This document shows positions 10,888 to 16,035 of a DNA stretch of 16,035 nucleotides, piece by piece. Positions within the stretch are counted from its first letter, which is position 1; each line of letters opens with the position of its first letter. This stretch comes from F1-120-MAGs238 sp964484185 (GTDB lineage Bacteria; Planctomycetota; Phycisphaerae; Phycisphaerales; UBA1924): positions 1-16,035 of the forward strand of contig CAZAEQ010000067.1 of NCBI GenBank assembly GCA_964484185.1. Direction: 5' to 3'. The translations under genes and the position numbers were made by a program. The notes beneath the pieces were generated by a model. It saw only the letters and a list, made by a program, of their open reading frames with translations. It was not told the DNA's origin and ran no database searches.

Positions 10888-10986
10888 AGGTGAAGACAAT
10901 ACGCACGGGGTGGACGCGGTTCGACTTGCTGCTAAACTTCCCTCCTTGCCAATTTGGCGAGGCTTTGTCTTTTTCAGAGGTTCACA
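10888..10986. promoter_or_regulatory. Divergent promoter region between Memo and the small basic protein
   Basis: Ninety-nine bases separate two oppositely oriented start codons, so both promoters must lie here or inside the genes. On the plus strand, TGGACG followed after 16 bases by TAAACT, with TG one base before it (extended -10), is a possible promoter with transcription starting near 10945. This is a pattern match only. Confidence 0.4.
10944..10962 (+). promoter_or_regulatory. Stem-loop with U-rich tail before the start of the 105-aa gene
   Basis: CCTTGCC, AATTT loop, GGCGAGG forms a 7-bp stem with one wobble pair, directly followed by CTTTGTCTTTTTC and then the AGAGG ribosome binding site and ATG. 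It looks like an attenuator or leader terminator. As DNA it is also a near-perfect 19-bp palindrome, so a repressor site is equally possible. Confidence 0.4.
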
Positions 10987-11304
10987 ATGGCCACTCCAGC
11001 ATCTTTCAAGCCCGGTCAGTCCATCACCTGCACCGTCGCGATCATCCCCGCCAGCGAAGGTGGTCGTCAGACCATCGCCAAGCTCATGCGTAAAGATCTC
11101 AATCACAAGCGCAACCTCAAGAAGGCACAGGACAAGCGCCGTCAACGCATGAACGTCTACATCCGCGGCAATCGCGAGTGGACCAGCCGCGAGACCGTCG
11201 CTCAGGTCGTTCGCGTTGTCAAGGGGGCATCATGGACCATGCTCTACACCCCAGACATGGCCGGCGAAATGAACTTCGTCAGCAAGTACATCACCGTTAA
11301 GTAA
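10987..11304 (+). CDS. Small basic protein of unknown function
   Basis: A 105-residue protein with a strong start (AGAGG, 6 bases before ATG). It is not recognised with confidence. An N-terminal strand-like part (residues 8-22, GQSITCTVAII) is followed by a very basic helical stretch (about 35-56, rich in Lys, Arg and Asn), then NVYIRGNREWTSRE, a strand VVRVVKGASWTMLYT and a C-terminal helix ending in KYITVK. There is no signal peptide or membrane helix. The charge pattern suggests nucleic-acid or ribosome binding, but this is inference. It reads divergently from Memo and is followed 38 bases on by the copper-binding lipoprotein gene on the same strand. Confidence 0.8.
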   Translation: MATPASFKPGQSITCTVAIIPASEGGRQTIAKLMRKDLNHKRNLKKAQDKRRQRMNVYIRGNREWTSRETVAQVVRVVKGASWTMLYTPDMAGEMNFVSKYITVK

Positions 11305-11342
11305 TTTGACGCCTCGCCGATTTCTGGTTGCAATAATCAGCA

Positions 11343-11762
11343 ATGGCACGGACACACGTAACTCTCACGCTCGCAGCTCTGTTTGCGAGCGTTTTGTTTT
11401 TTTCGCTGATTTCCTGCGAGAAAAAGGCTCAATCTGTTCCAGCCTCTGTAGCAGCCCAATCGGCAAAGTACACAGTTCGCGGCCAAGTCCAGAGTCTTCC
11501 CGACCCAACTCGCAAAGGTCTTGAAGAACTGCAAGTTCAGCACGAACGCATTCCCGATTTCAAAGACAAATCCGGCAAGGTGGTTGGCATGAACTCCATG
11601 ATCATGGGCTTCCCACCAGGTGACGGTGTAGAATTTCCAGACCTGAAAGTCGGCGACAAAGTTGAGGTTGATTTTGAAGTCGTATGGACCGGCAAGGTCC
11701 CATACTACTTTACAGCGGTCCGCAAATTGCCTGCAGACACCGCTTTGGATTTCAGTAAATAA
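11343..11762 (+). CDS. CusF-like copper-binding lipoprotein
   Basis: A 139-residue protein. Residues 1-25 are a lipoprotein signal with a hydrophobic core and lipobox LISC (C25 would be lipidated). Residues 43-128 look like the small beta-barrel CusF-like domain: YTVRGQV, then QHERIPDF, VGMNSMIMGF and LKVGDKVEVDF, ending in a strand FTAVRKL. In E. coli CusF, Cu(I) is bound by a His, two Met and a Trp from a WPEMTMRF-type stretch. Here H67, M86 and M88 match, but the Trp position is M83. Such domains buffer or deliver periplasmic copper, also to cytochrome oxidase. No ribosome binding site is obvious before the ATG. No copper pump or oxidase gene is next to it. The family call rests on motif alignment by eye. 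Confidence 0.72.
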   Translation: MARTHVTLTLAALFASVLFFSLISCEKKAQSVPASVAAQSAKYTVRGQVQSLPDPTRKGLEELQVQHERIPDFKDKSGKVVGMNSMIMGFPPGDGVEFPDLKVGDKVEVDFEVVWTGKVPYYFTAVRKLPADTALDFSK

Positions 11763-11801
11763 ACTGAACCGGACCTTCCATCTGCTTGGATTCAAAGGTC
11801 C

Positions 11802-11844
11802 AAAAAAAAACCCGGCACTTAAGAACCAATCCTAAGCACCGGGT
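11802..11844 (-). terminator. Strong intrinsic terminator for the uracil-DNA glycosylase group
   Basis: On the minus strand, ACCCGG..CTTA pairs with TAAG..CCGGGT around an 11-base loop and is followed at once by nine T residues. It is the clearest intrinsic terminator in the window. It lies about 140 bases after the glycosylase stop codon. As the plus-strand lipoprotein gene ends 40 bases to the left, the region separates two converging units, but the U-tract serves only the minus strand. Confidence 0.85.
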
Positions 11845-11982
11845 CTCGTGGGGGTCAGTTTTTCTGGCCGCACATCATGGAACTAAATCGTGGCGGCACG
11901 CTCGCGCTCTGCGAGCACACCCAGTATTCGCAGAGGTTGCAAACCCGGTTCCTGCCCAGTTTCGAAATAATCCAGGAAATAT

Positions 11983-12837
11983 TTAGCTCGGCGTGGCTGC
12001 CGCGGGAACGGGCACTTTAAGTCCAAGCTGTTCAAGGACTTGCTTCATATCAGACCACACTTTTTCGCGGTTTTCAGGCGTGTAAGCCCTCAGCAAATAC
12101 GCCGGATGGAACGTCGGCATTACCGGAATCGCTGCCCCATCAGGCAGCGCAAAACTGTGCCATCTTCCGCGCATGCTCGACATCGTCGCTTCGCACTTCA
12201 GCACCACCCGAGTCGCCGTAAGCCCCAGCGTCACAATAGCTTCCGGCCTCACCGCGTTCACTTGCTCAAATAAATACGACTCACACAGGCGACATTCATC
12301 CAGCGTTGGAGTTGCATTCCCCGGCGGCCGCGTCTTCAGCACGTTCGCGATATACACCGCCTCGCGTGCCAGCCCCATTCCCGCAATCATCTTGTTCAGC
12401 AACTGCCCCGCGCGTCCAACAAACGGCTTTCCCTGAATATCTTCTTCTTCTCCAGGAGCTTCACCAATAAACATCAGTCGCGCCATGCAATCGCCATCTT
12501 CAAACACAATTCGATTGTGAGCTGTCTTGAACGCCTTGTGCGGCGCATCGACTTCGTATCGCTGCAAAATCTCATCGAGCGATGCTCGCACCGATTCTCG
12601 CGTGCGAATTGCACCCGCCGCAACTTTCGCTGCCGGCTTCCGATCTTCCTTCGCAACCGCCATCACTTCCACCGGCTTCTTCCGCGGCGAATCAATAACT
12701 GTTTCAACAACTGCTCCAGCATCTCCATCTGTCAATTCTGTACCTTCAGCCCGGAAAACTGGCACAAAATCCACACCCAGCAAACGTGAAGTTTCGGCGT
12801 GTTGTTTGACAACCCGTCGCAGTTGATCGCGGTCCAT
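11983..12837 (-). CDS. Uracil-DNA glycosylase, family-4-like, with most Fe-S ligands missing
   Basis: A 284-residue protein of the uracil-DNA glycosylase superfamily, which removes uracil from DNA in base excision repair. Residues 1-80 are a variable N-terminal part. The catalytic domain (about 85-275) has motif A GEAPGEEED (125-133), KPFVGRAGQLL (137-147), VYIANVLKTRPP (161-172) and motif B HPAYLLR (244-250), all typical of family 4. That family normally holds a 4Fe-4S cluster with four cysteines: a CxxC before motif A, the Cys in NVVKCRPP, and a Cys before the PYL stretch. Here residues 1-116 hold no Cys, position 169 is Thr, and only C185 remains. The fold is conserved but the cluster is probably absent. 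The start has AGAGG 9 bases upstream. The gene follows the membrane protein gene by 17 bases. Confidence 0.9.
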   Translation of the reverse strand: MDRDQLRRVVKQHAETSRLLGVDFVPVFRAEGTELTDGDAGAVVETVIDSPRKKPVEVMAVAKEDRKPAAKVAAGAIRTRESVRASLDEILQRYEVDAPHKAFKTAHNRIVFEDGDCMARLMFIGEAPGEEEDIQGKPFVGRAGQLLNKMIAGMGLAREAVYIANVLKTRPPGNATPTLDECRLCESYLFEQVNAVRPEAIVTLGLTATRVVLKCEATMSSMRGRWHSFALPDGAAIPVMPTFHPAYLLRAYTPENREKVWSDMKQVLEQLGLKVPVPAAATPS

Positions 12838-12854
12838 CGCGGAGTACCTCTGAA

Positions 12855-13172
12855 TTATTTCGGTGCCGTTGGTGTTGTTGAAGGAACGGGCGGCGGCGTC
12901 GTTGTCGGGGCTTTGGGGTCTACTTTGTCGGCCGCATTGGGAACCGGTGCATCCGCGGGCCGCGCCTCGCGATCGCGTGCGGCATTCGTGTTCGGTGCCG
13001 TCGGAACCGACTTTGGCATATCCGGCACACCGTCAGACAGGAATGGAATCAAAAACGCCCCGCCCAGGCCCCCCACTATCAATCCCAAAATCAGTCCAGG
13101 AATAAACGCCTTGAAGAACGACTTGTCCGTGGCTGGGGCTGTATTTCTCTGTGGTGCGGCAGCGTCAGACAT
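12855..13172 (-). CDS. Small proline-rich single-pass membrane protein
   Basis: A 105-residue protein with a short polar N-terminus (1-22), one Gly-rich membrane helix (about 23-47, FIPGLILGLIVGGLGGAFLI, a glycine-zipper pattern), and a long Pro/Ala/Thr-rich tail without clear fold. No family recognised. The start at 13172 is chosen because GGAG lies 7 bases before this ATG and the protein then begins with a plausible MSDAAAPQ. The frame also opens with an ATG at 13271 that overlaps the upstream stop as ATGA and would add 33 unconvincing residues. It sits between the 72-aa gene and the glycosylase gene, probably in one transcript. No link to DNA repair can be seen. Confidence 0.75.
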   Translation of the reverse strand: MSDAAAPQRNTAPATDKSFFKAFIPGLILGLIVGGLGGAFLIPFLSDGVPDMPKSVPTAPNTNAARDREARPADAPVPNAADKVDPKAPTTTPPPVPSTTPTAPK

Positions 13173-13267
13173 CTTCGATCTCCGTGTTTCGAGCTTCCAG
13201 CCCGTGAACAAACCCAGACAGGCCCGTTGCGGGAGTGTACCACACCCTCGCTTGGCCCGCACTTCCT

Positions 13268-13486
13268 TCATCCTCGGTTATTCATCCGATACATCCAGCG
13301 CCCATACGCCAGCAGTGCATGCACAAGCTCGCCCTTCGGCGGCATTCCCCTACCAAATGCACTATGCAATCTCCACTGCCAATAGGGCCCGCGAAACGCA
13401 AATCGCGTCAGGATCCCCAACCGCAGAAGGTGATACAAGCCACCAATAATTTCAATCACAATTCGCACGTGGTTAAGGTTACGCAA
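13268..13486 (-). CDS. Small protein with aromatic GPYWQWR motif, unknown function
   Basis: A 72-residue reading frame whose composition looks like a real protein: a hydrophobic N-terminal helix (about 8-30) followed by FRGPYWQWRLHSAFGRG, a short linker and ALLAYGRWMYRMNNRG. The Trp/Tyr/Arg-rich C-terminal half and the regular helix pattern are unlike the shadow frames around it. There is no ATG at the front: TTG at 13486 is the earliest start after an in-frame TAG, with GTG at 13468 as an alternative, and no ribosome binding site is evident. Its stop overlaps an ATG of the downstream frame (ATGA). A similar aromatic motif seems familiar to me from small planctomycete proteins, but I cannot confirm this. 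Confidence 0.5.
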   Translation of the reverse strand: MRNLNHVRIVIEIIGGLYHLLRLGILTRFAFRGPYWQWRLHSAFGRGMPPKGELVHALLAYGRWMYRMNNRG

Positions 13487-13487
13487 G

Positions 13488-13503
13488 GGAATCTACAGAT
13501 TCC
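13488..13503. promoter_or_regulatory. Palindromic operator candidate in the divergent region
   Basis: GGAATCT-AC-AGATTCC is a perfect inverted repeat with 7-bp arms and a 2-base centre. It sits right before the proposed TTG start of the minus-strand 72-aa gene and 80 bases before the plus-strand cytochrome b562-like gene. Size and symmetry suit a dimeric regulator controlling one or both directions; no regulator gene is nearby. Confidence 0.35.
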
Positions 13504-13583
13504 GGCACTTGTTACCAAACTCATATGCCAGTCAAACGTCTCATGGGTATCCTTTTCATTCTTAACACCAGGAGCATCTGATC

Positions 13584-14138
13584 TTGAACCGTTTCACAGC
13601 CAAAGTAATCTTGCCCGCAACCCTTGTCCTCTCCATCGGCGTGCTCGCCTTCGCGCAGCCCGCAACTTCCCCAGCTCCCAAAAACCCGCAGCCCCGCGGC
13701 GAGCCCGAACGCGCACCCGAAGCGCCAGCACCCGGCCAGCCTGGCACTCAGCGTCGCGGCCCCGGTGGCCCAAACGCCGCGCCCGCCAATCTCGAAGGCG
13801 CGATGAAGCTCATGAACGGCAGCCTCAAACGTCTCAAGACCCAGATCACCGACTCAACCAAGAAAGATGACAACCTCAAGCTGGTCAACGAAGCTCAGCG
13901 CGGCGCGGTCATCGCCAAGGGCATGGACACAACCGAAGCATTTGCCAAGCAGCCCGATGCAACCAAGCGTGCGAAAATGAACGCCGATTACCGCCCGCAC
14001 ATGATCCAACTCGTTGAGCATCTCCTGACGCTTGAGAAGCAGATCATCGCCGATAAGACCGAAGATGCTTCCAAGACGCTCGACCTGCTCAAGGCCTACC
14101 GCACCGAAAATCACGCGGCATTCGGCGTTGAAGATTGA
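13584..14138 (+). CDS. Exported cytochrome b562-like protein
   Basis: A 184-residue protein. A signal peptide (1-24, cleavage after AFA) leads to a Pro/Ala/Arg-rich spacer (25-68) and a four-helix domain (69-181). The domain lines up by eye with cytochrome b562: LEGAM at 70-74 matches LEDNM, putting M74 at the heme Met ligand, and the last helix ends YRTENHAAF with H177 in place of the heme His ligand, four residues after YR. The domain is about 8 residues longer than in E. coli. Cytochrome b562 carries non-covalent heme in the periplasm; its role is poorly defined. Translation starts at TTG, with GGAG 9 bases before it; no better start exists. Next gene on this strand follows after 115 bases. 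The family call is moderately sure, and heme binding is inferred from the two ligands. Confidence 0.75.
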   Translation: MNRFTAKVILPATLVLSIGVLAFAQPATSPAPKNPQPRGEPERAPEAPAPGQPGTQRRGPGGPNAAPANLEGAMKLMNGSLKRLKTQITDSTKKDDNLKLVNEAQRGAVIAKGMDTTEAFAKQPDATKRAKMNADYRPHMIQLVEHLLTLEKQIIADKTEDASKTLDLLKAYRTENHAAFGVED

Positions 14139-14176
14139 CCCTGCTCGGGACGGACCGCCGCCCCTGGCGCATCTGG

Positions 14177-14215
14177 TGTGAAGTCAAATGTGAGGTCAAG
14201 ACGAGCTGCTCGTCT
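14177..14215. promoter_or_regulatory. Tandem direct repeats joined to a palindrome
   Basis: TGTGAAGTCAA and TGTGAGGTCAA (10 of 11 bases alike) lie 12 bases apart, and the end of the second runs into AGACGAGC-T-GCTCGTCT at 14199-14215, a perfect 8-bp-arm palindrome. No T-run follows, so it is not a typical terminator of the b562 gene, although the hairpin could still form at the end of that transcript. It may instead be an operator for the next gene, 38 bases further on. Confidence 0.35.
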
Positions 14216-14253
14216 CGCCTGTAACCAATAACTCATTTGGGAGACTGCTGGTC

Positions 14254-15954
14254 ATGGTTCCCTCGCTTGTCGCGATCCTGTTCATTTCGCTGCTCGCTGG
14301 TGCGCTATTCATTATCCTCGGTTTCCGCGGCAAGAAGATCAACGACCATCCAGTCTGCCGCTGGTGCAAATTCGATCTCGAAGGTGTCTACCCCGAATCG
14401 ATCACGTGCCCAGAATGTGGCGCAGGCCTCAAGCGCGAAGGCACAGTGCTCCAGGGCGCGCGCAAGCGGATGATCCCGCTCGCACTACTGGGAATCTTCC
14501 TCTGCATCACATCTGTTATTCCTGTCGGTGTGGTCGCATATGCCGCACTGACCGGCAGCGATCTCAACAAGTTCAAGCCGCTTTCGCTGCTGTTTTGGGA
14601 GGCTCGTCACGCAACGCAGGCCCAGTCTGTCACCATCGCCAACGAACTCATGAACCGCGCCATGAGCCGCTCGCTTGATGCGGTCCAGTACGACTCTGTC
14701 ATCGAAGAGGTGCTCGCACGCCAGGCTGATACCTCGCTCCCCTGGGCCGAAGAATGGGGCGACCTCATCGAGCGTGCCAAACTCGACAACGCACTCAAGC
14801 CCGCACAAGAGCAACGGTTCTTCAACAACGCCGGCGTCTTCGTGCTCAAGACAAGGCCCAACACTTTTCCGGGCGCAACTCTCCCAGTAGTCCTCGAACT
14901 CAAGGAAGCTCGCGTTGGTTCCAACAGCGTAATCAACGTCCCCATCAGCCTGAAATCCGCCTCGCTCGGCGGCGTAGCACTCGATCGACTCGCAGACACA
15001 AACCAGAACCAGGATTCCCTCTCCTCACTTATACGCACCGGCTTTGGCGGAACCTTTGGAAATCCAACACCGCGTGCCGAATTAGATGAACACTACATCG
15101 ACACGTTCATCATCACTGGTTCCCGAGCATCTGGTATGGCAAGCGAGCCCCAGGCAATCTCGTTCCAGGTTCCAAGCGAAGCGCCCGCAGGAAAGCAGTC
15201 GATGAAACTCGCGGTTGAAATGCGGTCGGAAGAATCGCAAGGCGGCTTCGGCAGAATCCGCATCATGGGCGGCTTCCCCTCACTCAACACCGCCCCCACT
15301 TCCTCTTCCCGCAAGCCTGTGAAATCTGAACTCTCAACCACCATTGATGTTCGTCCCGATAGTTCAACTCTCTGCACCGCCATCAAATCAACCGACGCAA
15401 CCACAGCCGAGCTTGAAGCTCACTTGAAGCCTGAACTCATCACGCTCCAACAGAACATGGGGTTCAACGAAACCAACAAGACACTCTCCCTCACACTTCC
15501 AACTCAGGATTCTCCGCACCCAATTTCCTATCGCGTCTTCGCTCGCGATCGTGACAATCCTGAAGACGAAATCGAACTGGGACAAATCTCCAGCGGCGAA
15601 GACCCAACGCGCCGCAAGCCCGATGCATTCACCAGCTTCAGCTCATCATTCACCATCAGCATCAACGGCAAAGTGACTACTTCAAGCAGTTCATCCGACA
15701 CCGACTCTGAACTCGCAGCCCCCGCCCCCAAGTGGTTGGGCGACAAGGTCGACATCGTCCTAAAGCCTGATCCCGCGGCCGCCGCCAAGACACTGGATCA
15801 GAGCACGTATTACGACAAAGAAATCATTTTCAAAGATGTGCCAGTGACGCCATCAATCGCGCCACAGATCAACGACCCCTTCGGCAACATCTTCCGCCGC
15901 GCTGTGCCGCCGACAGGGCCAAAAGCTGGGCCGAAACGTAAAGGCACGTTCTAA
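14254..15954 (+). CDS. Two-helix membrane protein with zinc ribbon and large extracytoplasmic domain
   Basis: A 566-residue protein of unknown function. Helix 1 (about 3-23) is followed by a treble-clef-like zinc ribbon, CRWC (35-38) and CPEC (52-55), 13 residues apart, then a basic stretch and helix 2 (about 73-98). The remaining 465 residues are soluble, with several strand-rich parts (about 190-215, 280-350, 470-500), a Ser-rich run near 470-490 and a Pro/Gly/Lys-rich end. With both ends of the ribbon tied to helices, the ribbon probably faces the cytoplasm and the large part lies outside. Proteins with such an N-terminal ribbon between helices are common in planctomycetes in my experience, but without assigned role. 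GGGAG 10 bases before the ATG supports the start. Only a short tail with an inverted repeat follows before the window ends. Confidence 0.82.
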   Translation: MVPSLVAILFISLLAGALFIILGFRGKKINDHPVCRWCKFDLEGVYPESITCPECGAGLKREGTVLQGARKRMIPLALLGIFLCITSVIPVGVVAYAALTGSDLNKFKPLSLLFWEARHATQAQSVTIANELMNRAMSRSLDAVQYDSVIEEVLARQADTSLPWAEEWGDLIERAKLDNALKPAQEQRFFNNAGVFVLKTRPNTFPGATLPVVLELKEARVGSNSVINVPISLKSASLGGVALDRLADTNQNQDSLSSLIRTGFGGTFGNPTPRAELDEHYIDTFIITGSRASGMASEPQAISFQVPSEAPAGKQSMKLAVEMRSEESQGGFGRIRIMGGFPSLNTAPTSSSRKPVKSELSTTIDVRPDSSTLCTAIKSTDATTAELEAHLKPELITLQQNMGFNETNKTLSLTLPTQDSPHPISYRVFARDRDNPEDEIELGQISSGEDPTRRKPDAFTSFSSSFTISINGKVTTSSSSSDTDSELAAPAPKWLGDKVDIVLKPDPAAAAKTLDQSTYYDKEIIFKDVPVTPSIAPQINDPFGNIFRRAVPPTGPKAGPKRKGTF

Positions 15955-16011
15955 TACCCGCTCCGAGCCCCTGATTCGACCAGTTCTTTACATCCCAGCG
16001 GAATGTGCGAA

Positions 16012-16029
16012 GTGTCCCATACCGGACAC
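16012..16029 (+). terminator. Candidate terminator hairpin at the window edge
   Basis: GTGTCC and GGACAC form a 6-bp stem around a 6-base loop, followed by ATTTTG where the window stops. It lies 57 bases after the stop of the zinc-ribbon gene. The T-run may continue outside the window. It could also be part of a dispersed inverted repeat. Confidence 0.4.
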
Positions 16030-16035
16030 ATTTTG

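Noticed and set aside
10888..11145. An 86-codon N-terminal extension of the Memo gene
   Set aside because: It would overlap the oppositely oriented 105-aa gene, which has a strong start, and its residues do not resemble the Memo family.
13173..13271. Upstream ATG adding 33 residues to the small membrane protein
   Set aside because: The added part is Cys/Arg-rich and unlike a membrane protein N-terminus, while the inner ATG has a GGAG site at good spacing. The ATGA overlap keeps the longer form possible.

Overview
The window most likely comes from a planctomycete (Planctomycetota), probably of the Phycisphaerae type. The grounds are a 23S rRNA gene with no 16S gene upstream, a PilM-type operon with planctomycete-like architecture, a membrane protein with an N-terminal CxxC/CPxCG zinc ribbon, and several proteins rich in Pro/Ala or Gly. 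This placement is inference from gene content. The 23S sequence itself would settle it.

Layout. (1) Bases 1-2222 are the 5' three quarters of a 23S rRNA gene on the minus strand, with its 3' end outside the window. It has its own leader with two hairpins and a TTGACA-type promoter near 2600. About 640 further bases up to 3262 hold no convincing gene, only GC-rich hairpins. (2) Bases 3263-8880 are a three-gene minus-strand operon for a type IV pilus / type II secretion-like inner-membrane alignment complex: a fused PilM-PilN protein, a PilO-like protein and a large single-pass protein with Gly-rich linkers that ends in 11 glycines. (3) Bases 9089-10887, still minus strand, encode a Memo-family protein (AmmeMemoRadiSam protein B) with a PqqD-like N-terminal part, followed by a small three-helix membrane protein. 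(4) On the plus strand, reading away from Memo, lie a small basic protein of unknown function and a CusF-like copper-binding lipoprotein (10987-11762). (5) Bases 11802-13486 are a minus-strand group: a small conserved-looking 72-aa protein, a 105-aa membrane-anchored proline-rich protein and a family-4-like uracil-DNA glycosylase that lacks three of the four expected iron-sulfur cysteines, closed by a strong intrinsic terminator. (6) Bases 13584-15954, plus strand, encode a secreted cytochrome b562-like protein and a 566-aa membrane protein with a zinc ribbon.

How the parts fit. The pilus operon is the one clear multi-protein machine here. PilM (cytoplasmic, actin-like) is covalently joined to PilN, as in the GspL proteins of type II secretion, and the two downstream proteins share its topology (short cytoplasmic N-terminus, one helix, periplasmic domain). 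No pilin, secretin or motor ATPase is present, so those must lie elsewhere. The copper-binding lipoprotein and the b562-like protein are both exported, but nothing in the sequence ties them into one pathway. The most unusual points are the PilM-PilN fusion with its third partner, the glycosylase without its Fe-S ligands, the cysteine cluster in Memo, and the solitary 23S gene.
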